Assembly: GCF_000648235.2 (NCBI RefSeq)
Contig: NZ_AP017978.1
Location: 167,308 to 231,307 of the forward strand
Reading direction: 5' to 3'
Source: Neochlamydia sp. S13
GTDB lineage: Bacteria > Chlamydiota > Chlamydiia > Chlamydiales > Parachlamydiaceae
Length of the DNA: 64,000 nucleotides
This document shows positions 19,701 through 28,135 of this stretch, piece by piece (position 1 is the stretch's first letter; each line of letters opens with the position of its first letter). Made by a program: the position numbers and the translations under genes. A model generated the notes under the pieces. It saw only the letters and a list, made by a program, of their open reading frames with translations, searched no databases and was not told the DNA's origin.

Positions 19701-20940
19701 TTACAATAACCTAGGACAAATCTACAAGGAACAAGGCAATTTAGGCAAGGCGGCAGAGTATAGCAACAAAGCGCTTGCCATTGATCTTAATTTTTTTGGT
19801 GAAAATCATCCCACGGTGGCAAGAGAAACGCTAACCATTGGCCTTAATTTTTTTGGTGAAAATCATCCCACGGTGGCAAGAGATTACAATAACCTAGGAC
19901 AAATCTACAAAGAACAAGGTAATTTAGGCAATGCGGCAGAATATAGCAATAAAGCGCTAGCCATTGAGCTTAAGCTTTTTGGTGAATATCATCCCACAGT
20001 GGCAAGTTATTACAACAACCTAGGACAAATCTACAAAGAGCAGGGTAATTTAGGCAAGGCGTTAGAATGTAGCAACAAAGCGCTAACCATTGATCTTAAG
20101 CTTTTTGGTGAAAATCATCCCACGGTGGCAAGAGATTACAATAACCTAGGACAAATCTACAAAGAACAAGGTAATTTAGGCAAGGCGGAAGAGTACACTA
20201 ACAAAGCACTTGCCATTGACCTTAAGCTTTTTGGGGAAAATCATCCCACAGTGGCAAGTTATTACACTAACCTAGGACAAATCTACAAAGAGCAAGGTAA
20301 TTTAGGCAAGGCGGCAGAATATATCAACAAAGCGCATGACATTGATCTTAAGCTTTTTGGTGAAAATCATCCCACAGTGGCAAGCAATTATAGCAACCTA
20401 GGAACAATCTACCAAACTCAAGGCAATTTAGGCCAAGCGGAAGAGTCTATTAAAAAAGCGCTTACCATTAACCTTAACCTTTTCGGCGAAAATCATCCCG
20501 AAGTGGCAATCAATTACAACAACCTAGGACAACTCTACAAAGAACAAGGTAATTTAGGCAAGGCGGCAGAATATAGCAACAAAGCGCTAGCCATTAACCT
20601 TAAGCTTTTTGGTGAATATCATCCTATGATGGCAAATTGTTACAATAACCTGGGGGTAATCTACCACGAGCAAGGTAATTTAGACAAGGCGGAAGAGTAT
20701 ATTAACAAAGCGCTTACTATCGACCTTAAGCTTTTTGGCGAATATCATCCTAGGATAGCAATTTATTACAATAACCTAGGACAAATCTACCAAGAATTGG
20801 GAGGAATCTACGAAGAGCAAGGCAATTTAGACAAAGCGAGAGAGTATATTAACAAAGCACTTGCCATTGGCATTAAGCTTTTTAGAGAAAATCATCCTAT
20901 AGTGACAATGTTAGCCAATAAGCTAAAAACAATTTTATAA
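16762..20940 (+). CDS. F-box/OTU/nucleotidyltransferase-like protein with about 12 TPRs (paralogue 2)
   Basis: 1392 residues, colinear with paralogue 1 over the first 853. The F-box-like motif, OTU-like Cys148 (SDGDCFF) and His276 (GGHFIY), and the nucleotidyltransferase-like GS...SDLEFG are all kept. About 12 TPRs follow from residue 854. The array is irregular: a 19-residue partial repeat lies near 19826-19882, and the last repeat carries a short extra ELGGIYE-like insertion near 20795-20815. It ends with the tail TMLANKLKTIL, absent from paralogue 1 but shared with paralogue 3. It is followed after 96 bp by paralogue 3, and the two may be co-transcribed. Function is inferred from motifs only. 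Confidence 0.85.
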   Translation: MNLESSSINSFIFTTFKELAKEKPYLGLGPYAEISLKIFKELSQQDLTNARGVCKEWKQLIEQTDGWKRLHLKKIKSNLPTYNQLAANEANSLNLSPPHWSPSQIAKSLWYDPSTIICDSQEAKVNAVAAYLHKEGFELKGVASDGDCFFNAFLGSYEGLSRKIPLLDMPSDKISYLRQVLSDIIKHTNSKRAEEIIEKGSWISGLGEGDLLASALSIPIRLVTVNEERLICGVNEMLIFSKVGLTSKKVRSREWKNTPLEKRPQEYIFIVDLGGHFIYAQKPLKQDKTLLSKSKTSSDILFSNSLSMNALKSPLETLDSQELLSDEEIKKLEQTYTQALQIAVQEKDPIQESFCIEKLGDIYLRKQTSETLLQAAGLYNYALRLAPQERQKVLRDRLSQVQNLLVKQCKGKTFDSAIIEKQFENNRNGLKKFREEIEKKIQTLPENPSSQKVRDLYDEIAQHIKIFFGQLVIQAVHQLDIEPCEYAMIGFGSLAREEMTPYSDLEFGILIQEDTPINKKYFRNLTNLLHLKVINLGETILPALNIPCLKAIHFFDGVTPRGFAFDGAGVEGKGCKTPLGNDKTFELIQTPEQMAQYVGKDKKGQWWHKKEPYLPMELLNFTHLLGNEKLTKAYDKKIQEILNTSYQESVDLRQHLAKQHLMLADMEAFNPGMGDLDRNGMLFQVKNDFYRFPHLALDRLALLKKVEASDTFTRIDKLRELEIITKGATEKLKDWMSLALFMRLKAYSHYQAQKEMMNPLLKPFGFEDPDLIKQQFALDHNALEKIRKIYRIFIPFYQAIKEFLAGNEDKLEFSDLEDNSPETQGDILQRLFQYKKAEKWYLLAKVANPQTSKVLNALGIIFHAQGNLDKAAEYINKALDINLKLFGENHLTVARDYNNLGQIYKEQSNLDKAAEYINKALAIDLKLLGKNHPVVASNYSNLGAIYQAQGNLGQAEEYINKALDINLNFFGENHFTVARDYNNLGQIYKEQGNLGKAAEYSNKALAIDLNFFGENHPTVARETLTIGLNFFGENHPTVARDYNNLGQIYKEQGNLGNAAEYSNKALAIELKLFGEYHPTVASYYNNLGQIYKEQGNLGKALECSNKALTIDLKLFGENHPTVARDYNNLGQIYKEQGNLGKAEEYTNKALAIDLKLFGENHPTVASYYTNLGQIYKEQGNLGKAAEYINKAHDIDLKLFGENHPTVASNYSNLGTIYQTQGNLGQAEESIKKALTINLNLFGENHPEVAINYNNLGQLYKEQGNLGKAAEYSNKALAINLKLFGEYHPMMANCYNNLGVIYHEQGNLDKAEEYINKALTIDLKLFGEYHPRIAIYYNNLGQIYQELGGIYEEQGNLDKAREYINKALAIGIKLFRENHPIVTMLANKLKTIL
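19321..20900 (+). repeat. About 12-copy 126-bp coding TPR repeat
   Basis: Same 42-residue unit as in the neighbouring paralogues, but units are more diverged and mostly of the KEQGNLGKAAEY type. One unit is shortened to 19 residues and one is lengthened, both in frame. Confidence 0.92.
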
Positions 20941-21036
20941 AGGGATGCTAAAAAATTTACCGATTAAAAATTTGTTTAGGTTGAGATAATATGAAGTGCA
21001 GATGAAAATAAAGTTAGATAAAAGGAGGATAAGCTT

Positions 21037-24000
21037 ATGAACTTAGAAAGTTCCTCTATTAACTCTTTTATATTTACTACATTTAAGGAACTAGCAAAAG
21101 AAAAGCCTTATCTAGGGCTAGGCCTGTATGCAGAAATTAGCTTAAAGATTTTCCAGGAGCTGAGTCAGCAAGATCTAACTAACGCACGAGGTGTTTGTAA
21201 AGAGTGGAAGCAATTAATTGAGCAAAATAATGGATGGAAAAGGCTTCATTTAAAGAAAATTAAAAGTAATTTACCCACCTATAATCAGCTTGCTGCTAAT
21301 GAAGCAAATTCCTTGGATCCTTCTCCGCCTCACTGGAGCCCCTTTCAAATAGCTAAATCCTTATGGTGTAATCCAGCGACTATTATTAGCGGCTCACAGG
21401 AAGCAAAAGTAAATGCTGTAGCTGCTTATCTACATAAAGAAGGCTTTGAATTAAAAGGTGTTGCAAGTGACGGCGACTGCTTTTTCAGTGCTTTTTTAGG
21501 AAGCTATAAAGAACTCTCTAGAAAGATTCCTTTGCTAGACGAGCATCCCGATAAAACTTCATATTTAAGGCAAGTACTCTCAGACATTATTAAGCACACT
21601 AACAGTAAAAGAGCAGAAGAAATAATAGAAAAAGGAAGTTGGATAAGCGGCTTAGGAGAAGGAGATCTATTAGCCTCGGCTTTATCCATTCCTATAAGGC
21701 TAGTAACGATTAATGCAGAACGATTGATTTGTGGTGTTAATGATATGCTTATCTTTTCAAAAGTAGGCTTAACATCTAAAAAAGTTAGATCCAGGGAATG
21801 GGAAACTATTCCTCCAGAAGAAAGACCTCAAGAATATATCCTTATTGTAGATTTAGGCGGACATTTTATCTATGCTCAAAAGCCCTTAAAGCAAGATAAA
21901 ACTCTTCTTTCAAAGTCGAAAACCTCTTCTGATATTCTTTTTTCTAATTCTCTATCGATGAATGCATTAAAAAGCCCCCTAGAAACATTGGAAAGCGAGG
22001 AGCTTTTATCAGGCGAGAAGATAAAAGAATTAGAACAAACCTATACTCTAGCTTTACAAATTGCTGTCCAAGAGAAAGATCCAATTCAAGAAAGCTTTTG
22101 CATAGAAGAATTAGGTGACATTTATCTAAGAAAGCAAACATCGGAAACGCTCCTACAAGCGGCAGGCCTTTATAATTATGCCTTACGCCTAGCTCCTCCA
22201 CAACGGCAAAAAATTCTTAGGGATAGACTCTCCCAAGTACAAAATTTACTCGTTAAACAATGTAAAGGCAAACCTTTTGATTCCGTGGTAATAGAGAAGC
22301 AATTTGAACGCAACCGTAGCAAATTGAAGAAATTTAGAGAAGAAATAGAGAAGAAAATCCAAATTTTGCCAGAGAACCCTTCTTCTCAAGAGGTAAGAGA
22401 GCTTTATGGTGAGATAGCTCAGCAAATAAAAATTTTCTTTGGGCAGCTTATAATACAGGCCTTGCATCAATTAGATCCTGCGCCTTGTGAATATGCCATG
22501 ATAGGCTTTGGCTCTCTAGCTAGGGAAGAGATGACGCCTTATTCCGACTTAGAATTTGGCATCCTTGTACAAGACGACAATCCTATAAATAAGAAGTACT
22601 TTAGGAATCTAACAAATCTACTTCACTTAAAGGTTATCAACTTAGGAGAAACTATTCTTCCTGCTTTAAACATTCCTTGCTTAAAAGCAATAGACTTTTT
22701 CGATGGCATTACGCCACGGGGCTTTGCTTTCGATGGAGCAGGGGTAGAAGGAAAAGGCTGCAAAACTCCTTTGGGAAATGGTAAGACATTTGAGCTTATC
22801 CAAACCCCTGAAAAGATGGCTCAATATGTGGGTAAAGATGAAAAAGGCCAGTGGTGGCATAAAAAAGAGCCTCATCTTCCTATGGAATTGCTAAACTTTA
22901 CTCATTTACTAGGTAATAACAAATTAACTAAAGCATATGATAAAAAAATTCAAGAGGTACTTAATACTTCTTATCAAGAAGGCCTAGAACTGCGTCAGTA
23001 TTTAGCCAGAGAGCACCTTGTGCTAGCTGATATGGAAGCTTTTAACCCAGGAATGGGTGATTTAGGCAAGCATGGCATGCTTTTTAAAGTTAAAAATGAT
23101 TTTTATCGGTTTCCTCATTTAGCTTTTGACCGTCTAGCTCTTCTTAAGAAAATAGAAGCTTCCGATACTTTTACTAGGATTGATAAACTAAGGGAGTTAG
23201 AGATTATAACGAAAGGGGCCACTGAAAAGTTAAAGGATTGGATGAGCCTAGCCTTATTCATGCGTCTTAAGACTTACTCACATTATCAAGCGCAACAAGA
23301 GATGATGAATCCTTTGCTTAAACCTTTTGGCTTTGAAGATCCAGATCTTATTCAACAGCAGTTTGCCCTAGATCATAAAGCCTTAAAAGAGATAAAAAAA
23401 ATCTACCACATCTTCATTCCTTTTTATCAATCTATTCACGAATTTTTAGCAGGTAATGAAGATCAACTTAAATCTTCTGATTTGGAGGATAACTCACTAG
23501 AGACGCGGGGGGATATACATTGGAGGCTTTTTCAACATAAAAAAGCAGAAAAATGGTATCTTTTAGCAAAAGAAGAAAATCCACAAAATGCGAGGGTTTT
23601 AAATGCTCTTGCAATCATTTACTACGAGCAAGGCAACTTACAACAAGCCACAGAGTATATTAACAAAGCGCTTGCCATTGATTTTAAGCTGTTTGGTGAA
23701 AATCATCCCGAGGTGGCAAGAGATTACAACAACCTAGGACAAATCTACCAAAGCCAAGGCAATTTAGTCCAGGCGGAAGAGTGTAGCAACAAAGCGCTTG
23801 CCATTGACCTTAAGCTTTTGGGTGAAAATCATCTTACGGTGGCAAGAGATTACAATAATCTAGGACAAATCTACCAAAGCCAAGGCAATTTAGTCCAAGC
23901 GGAAGAGTATATTAACAAAGCGCTTGCCATTGATTTTAAGCTGTTTGGTGAAAATCATCCCGAGGTGGCAAAAGATTACAACAACCTAGGACAAATCTAC

Positions 24001-26523
24001 CAAAGCCAAGGCAATTTAGACAAAGCGGAAGAGTATAGCAACAAAGCGCTTGCCATTGAACTTAAGCTTTTTGGTGAAAATCATCCTACGGCGGCAAGAG
24101 ATTACAATAACCTAGGACTAATCTACCAAAGCCAAGGCAAGTTAGGCCAGGCAGAAGAGTATAGCAACAAAGCACTTGCCATTGGCCTTAAGCTTTTTGG
24201 TGAAAATCATCCCGAGGTGGCAAGAGATTACAACAACCTAGGACAAATCTACCAAAGCCAAGGCAATTTAGTCCAGGCGGAAGAGTATATTAACAAAGCC
24301 CTTGCCATTAACCTTAAACTTTTTGGTGAAAATTACCACGAGGTGGCAAGCAATTATAGCAACCTAGAAACAATCTACCAAGCTCAAGGCAATTTAGGCC
24401 AAGCGGAAGAGTCTATTAAAAAAGCGCTTGCCATTAACCTTAACCTTTTCGGCGAAAATCATCCCAATGTGGCAGGAAATTATAACAACCTAGGAGCAAT
24501 CTACCAAGACCAAGGCAATTTAGACAAAGCGGCAGAGTATATTAACAAAGCGCTTGCCATTCACCTTAAGCTTTCTGGTGAATATTCTCCTGAGGTGGCA
24601 ATTAGTGACAATAACCTAGGACAAATCTATAAAGACCAAGGCAAGTTAGGCCAGGCGGAAGAGTATAGCAACAAAGCACTTGCCATTCACCTTAAGCTTT
24701 TCGGTGAAAATCATCCCGATGTGGCAACTTGTTACAATAACCTAGGACAAATCTACCAAAGCCAAGGCAATTTAGACAAAGCAGCAGAGTATAGCAACAA
24801 AGCCCTTGCCATTAATCTTAAGCTTTTCGGTGAAAATCATCCCCATGTGGCAATTGATTACAATGACCTAGGACAAATCTACCAAAGCCAAGGCAATTTA
24901 GACAAAGCGGAAGAGTATAGCAACAAAGCACTTGCCATTAACCTTAACCTTTTCGGCGAAAATCATCCCGATGTGGCAGGAAATTATAACAACCTAGGAG
25001 CAATCTACCAAGACCAAGGCAATTTAGACAAAGCGGAAGAGTATAGCAACAAAGCACTTGCCATTGATTTTAAGCTTTTGGGTGAAAATCATCCCGATGT
25101 GGCAAGAGATTACAATAATCTAGGACAAATCTACCAAAGCCAAGGCAATTTAGTCCAAGCGGAAGAGTATAGCAACAAAGCACTTGCCATTGGCCTTAAG
25201 CTTTTTGGTGAAAATCATCCTGCTGTGGCAAAAGATTACAATAACCTGGGAGCAATCTACAAAGAACAAGGCAATTTAAGCCAGGCGGAAGAGTTTATTA
25301 AAAAAGCACTCGCCATTAACCTTAAGCTTTTTGGTGAAAATCATCCTACGGTGGCAAGAGATTACAATAACCTAGGACAAATCTACCAAGAGCAAGGCAA
25401 GTTAGGCCAGGCAAAAGAGTATAGCAACAAAGCACTTGCCATTGACCTTAAGCTTTTTGGTGAAAATCATCCCGATGTGGCAAGAGATTACAATAACCTA
25501 GGAGGAATCTACAAAGAGCAAGGCAATTTAGACAAAGCGGAAGAATATATTAGCAAAGCGCTTGCCATTAACCTTAAACTTTTTGGTGAAAATTACCACG
25601 AGGTGGCAAGCAATTATAGCAACCTAGGAACAATCTACCAAAGCCAAGGCAATTTAGACAAAGCGGAAGAGTATAGCAACAAAGCACTTGCCATTAACCT
25701 CAACCTTTTCGGCGAAAATCATCCCGATGTGGCAGGAAATTATAACAACCTAGGAGCAATCTACCAAGACCAAGGCAATTTAGTCCAAGCGGAAGAGTAT
25801 AGCAACAAAGCACTTGCCATTGATTTTAAGCTTTTGGGTGAAAATCATCCCGATGTGGCAAGAGATTACAATAATCTAGGACAAATCTACCAAAGCCAAG
25901 GCAATTTAGTCCAAGCGGAAGAGTATAGCAACAAAGCACTTGCCATTGGCCTTAAGCTTTTTGGTGAAAATCATCCCACAGTGGCAAGCAATTATAGCAA
26001 CCTAGGAACAATCTACCAAGCTCAAGGCAATTTAGGCCAAGCGGAAGAGTCTATTAAAAAAGCGCTTGCCATTAACCTTAACCTTTTCGGCGAAAATCAT
26101 CCCGAAGCGGCAATCAATTACAATAACCTAGGACAAATCTACAAAGGCCAAGGCAATTTAGGCCAGGCGGAAGAGTGTAGCAGCAAAGCGTTTGCCATTA
26201 ACCTTAAGCTTTCTGGCGAATATTCTCCTGATGTGGCAAAAGATTACAATGACCTAGGGCAAATCTACAAAAACCAAGGCAATTTAAGCAAAGCGGCAGA
26301 ATATATTAGCAAAGCGCTTGCCATTGACCTTGAGCTTTTTGGCAAATATTCTCCCGAGGTGGCAAAAGATTACAATAACCTAGGGCAAATCTACAAAGAT
26401 CGAGGCAATTTAGACAAAGCAGCAGAGTATATTAACAAAGCGCTTGCCATTAACATTAATCTTTTGGGTGAAAATCATCCCCAAGTGACAATGCTAGCCA
26501 ATAAGCTAACAACAATTTCATAA
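21037..26523 (+). CDS. Giant F-box/OTU/nucleotidyltransferase-like protein with 23 TPRs (paralogue 3)
   Basis: 1828 residues with the same domain order as the two genes before it: F-box-like (30-72), OTU-like with Cys148 (SDGDCFF) and His276 (GGHFIY), nucleotidyltransferase-like GS-x-AR-x-E...SDLEFG (492-508), and 23 TPRs of 42 residues from residue 854. It ends in a TMLANKLTTIS tail. It has a strong AAAGGAGGAT ribosome-binding site identical to that of paralogue 2 but lacks the longer conserved upstream block, so it may depend on read-through. Its last TPR is identical at DNA level to the last complete TPR of paralogue 1, a sign of gene conversion. Host-directed function is inference. Confidence 0.85.
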   Translation: MNLESSSINSFIFTTFKELAKEKPYLGLGLYAEISLKIFQELSQQDLTNARGVCKEWKQLIEQNNGWKRLHLKKIKSNLPTYNQLAANEANSLDPSPPHWSPFQIAKSLWCNPATIISGSQEAKVNAVAAYLHKEGFELKGVASDGDCFFSAFLGSYKELSRKIPLLDEHPDKTSYLRQVLSDIIKHTNSKRAEEIIEKGSWISGLGEGDLLASALSIPIRLVTINAERLICGVNDMLIFSKVGLTSKKVRSREWETIPPEERPQEYILIVDLGGHFIYAQKPLKQDKTLLSKSKTSSDILFSNSLSMNALKSPLETLESEELLSGEKIKELEQTYTLALQIAVQEKDPIQESFCIEELGDIYLRKQTSETLLQAAGLYNYALRLAPPQRQKILRDRLSQVQNLLVKQCKGKPFDSVVIEKQFERNRSKLKKFREEIEKKIQILPENPSSQEVRELYGEIAQQIKIFFGQLIIQALHQLDPAPCEYAMIGFGSLAREEMTPYSDLEFGILVQDDNPINKKYFRNLTNLLHLKVINLGETILPALNIPCLKAIDFFDGITPRGFAFDGAGVEGKGCKTPLGNGKTFELIQTPEKMAQYVGKDEKGQWWHKKEPHLPMELLNFTHLLGNNKLTKAYDKKIQEVLNTSYQEGLELRQYLAREHLVLADMEAFNPGMGDLGKHGMLFKVKNDFYRFPHLAFDRLALLKKIEASDTFTRIDKLRELEIITKGATEKLKDWMSLALFMRLKTYSHYQAQQEMMNPLLKPFGFEDPDLIQQQFALDHKALKEIKKIYHIFIPFYQSIHEFLAGNEDQLKSSDLEDNSLETRGDIHWRLFQHKKAEKWYLLAKEENPQNARVLNALAIIYYEQGNLQQATEYINKALAIDFKLFGENHPEVARDYNNLGQIYQSQGNLVQAEECSNKALAIDLKLLGENHLTVARDYNNLGQIYQSQGNLVQAEEYINKALAIDFKLFGENHPEVAKDYNNLGQIYQSQGNLDKAEEYSNKALAIELKLFGENHPTAARDYNNLGLIYQSQGKLGQAEEYSNKALAIGLKLFGENHPEVARDYNNLGQIYQSQGNLVQAEEYINKALAINLKLFGENYHEVASNYSNLETIYQAQGNLGQAEESIKKALAINLNLFGENHPNVAGNYNNLGAIYQDQGNLDKAAEYINKALAIHLKLSGEYSPEVAISDNNLGQIYKDQGKLGQAEEYSNKALAIHLKLFGENHPDVATCYNNLGQIYQSQGNLDKAAEYSNKALAINLKLFGENHPHVAIDYNDLGQIYQSQGNLDKAEEYSNKALAINLNLFGENHPDVAGNYNNLGAIYQDQGNLDKAEEYSNKALAIDFKLLGENHPDVARDYNNLGQIYQSQGNLVQAEEYSNKALAIGLKLFGENHPAVAKDYNNLGAIYKEQGNLSQAEEFIKKALAINLKLFGENHPTVARDYNNLGQIYQEQGKLGQAKEYSNKALAIDLKLFGENHPDVARDYNNLGGIYKEQGNLDKAEEYISKALAINLKLFGENYHEVASNYSNLGTIYQSQGNLDKAEEYSNKALAINLNLFGENHPDVAGNYNNLGAIYQDQGNLVQAEEYSNKALAIDFKLLGENHPDVARDYNNLGQIYQSQGNLVQAEEYSNKALAIGLKLFGENHPTVASNYSNLGTIYQAQGNLGQAEESIKKALAINLNLFGENHPEAAINYNNLGQIYKGQGNLGQAEECSSKAFAINLKLSGEYSPDVAKDYNDLGQIYKNQGNLSKAAEYISKALAIDLELFGKYSPEVAKDYNNLGQIYKDRGNLDKAAEYINKALAININLLGENHPQVTMLANKLTTIS
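23596..26481 (+). repeat. 23-copy 126-bp coding TPR repeat
   Basis: Twenty-three 42-residue units. A block of several units is itself repeated: the series YSNLGTIY... - NNLGAIYQDQ... - NNLGQIYQSQ... occurs around 24900-25200 and again around 25610-25970, showing multi-unit duplication inside the array. Confidence 0.92.
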
Positions 26524-26926
26524 GGAGATGCTAAAAAATTTTACGATTAAAAATTTGTTTAGAGTAAGATAATATGAAGCTTGATTAAGTCTTCAAATTC
26601 AATGCTAGAACCCCCATTCCGCAAGTTAATTTCCCTCGTCATCTAATTTCTGCCAAGGAGGCCTAAAACCAGTAAAACATGCCTCATGTCAGGGTTTAAA
26701 TTAAGGATTAATTCTTTTATGCTTTCATGTATAGAGCCTAGAGTAAAATCTAATCCATTAACTATCATTCACTCGACGCTTCTCCTGTGATCATAATCGC
26801 TCTAGGATCTGAAGAGACCACCTGGACTATCATCATCCCTTGGGTAATTTTGTCACTCATTGCAAAACCAATTTTAAGGTGATCAAGTCGCGTGCTATAG
26901 TGGTTTGAATTTTAAATTTCTGTTCA
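26524..26926. other. Gap after paralogue 3, no gene recognised
   Basis: The first 60 bp (GATGCTAAAAAATTT...TTTGTTTAG) repeat the sequence after paralogue 2, a shared 3' flank. The rest has only a very short minus-strand frame (about 31 codons near 26765-26860) without recognisable homology. Confidence 0.6.
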
Positions 26927-27774
26927 TTAACATATACTTAAAAAAGAGTAATCAATGGTTTGAGCAAGAGTAGAAAACTTACTTAAGTTTGCTGCCACAA
27001 TCTTCTTAAAATTAGCCCAAAAGGTTTCAATAGGGTTTAGATCTGGAGAATAAGGCGGTAAAAATAAAATCTCACAACCTGCCTTTTTAATAAGTTCATC
27101 AGTGGCTTGCGATTTATGGAAGGTAGCATTATCCATTATCAGAACTTGTCCTGCTTTAAGTTCAGGTATCAATATTTTTTCTAGCCAAATGTTAAACAGA
27201 AGAGAATTACAAGTACCTGTATAACAAAAAGGAGCTAAAATTTTAGACTTGCATTTAGCTGCTATAAAGCTTTCTCTAGCAAATGAACGACCTGCTATAG
27301 CACCATAAATCTTTTCTCCTATAGGTGATCTTGCATGCTGGCGCTGTAAGTAGGCATTTATCCCGCTCTCATCTATGTAAATCCTATTTTCTTCCGGAAT
27401 GTTTTCTAGCTTTTGGCTAAACTCCTCTCGTTTATTCTCATCTCTTTCCTTGTAGAAGGGTGTCTTTTTTTTAAAGTGATTTTCAGTCTTTTACAGGCAT
27501 AAAAAACTGCAGTTATTGTCACTCCGAATGCCTCAGCTATTTCCCTAAGGTAGGCATCAGGATTTTGTTTTATATATAATTTTAGCTTTTCACTATCTAT
27601 TTTACTGGGGCTCTGTCGTCTTTTTTTAGGAGCTAGACAACCTTGTTTTTTCCGCTTAATCCAGTTGGTTAACGTGCGAACTGTTACACCAAACACCTCA
27701 CTAGCTGTGGCCATTGAGCCGCCATTCTCTATATAATTCAAAGCTTTTTTTCTTAAATCGTGTGAATATACCAT
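26927..27774 (-). CDS. IS630-family transposase, two frames
   Basis: Frame 1 (27774 to about 27465) starts MVYSHDLRKKALNYIE and has the helix-turn-helix DNA-binding region. At an A8G run (complement 27465-27472) a -1 shift continues into an open frame to 26927 that carries the complete catalytic triad: IYIDESG, LIMDNATFHK and PPYSPDLNPIE. IS630 elements use TA targets, and some are known to use programmed -1 frameshifting. The A_AAA_AAA_AG context fits such a site, so the element may still work; a one-base deletion or sequencing error is the alternative. Terminal repeats were not clearly resolved. Confidence 0.82.
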
Positions 27775-28135
27775 GCCAATTGATTATACATATATCCTTA
27801 GAAAAATAGAATTCAAATAACTATATTATACTTTTCCATCGTTTATATTCTCACTTTCTTGGCTTTAAAAAGAACAAGATTAGCCTTTTCTAAAAAAACT
27901 TAAGGCAATTTCCAGTCTCAATAAAAATAATATCCGGGAATCGCTACAACCCGCGGAAGGTGGGCTAGAAGAATTTAGAGGAGCAAATAAGGATATGTAA
28001 AAACCTAAAAAAATTCTCTTTTTTAAAAGGGAAAACTTGTACAGCTCTATAACCCCTCCTATCATTAAGCACTCTTAACGTCTACTAAAGCGGCTTTTAA
28101 ATGCTAGCACTAACGGTTATTAGGGAAAGATAAAC
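27775..28135. other. AT-rich gap, no gene recognised
   Basis: It lies between the IS630 transposase start and the stop of the BTB-LRR gene. Only short frames without recognisable features occur. It probably contains the outer end of the IS630 element and the 3' flank of the BTB-LRR gene. Confidence 0.5.

Noticed and set aside
21944..22875. Several minus-strand frames opposite paralogue 3, repeated opposite paralogue 1.
   Set aside because: They exist in both places only because the plus-strand coding sequence is duplicated; no motifs or start signals.
10036..26481. Long regular repeats that could be taken for a CRISPR array or satellite DNA.
   Set aside because: The unit is 126 bp, has no spacers, and stays in one open frame coding for TPRs.
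27880..28065. A 61-codon minus-strand frame between the IS630 element and the BTB-LRR gene.
   Set aside because: No ribosome-binding site, no recognisable domain, composition like the AT-rich spacer.
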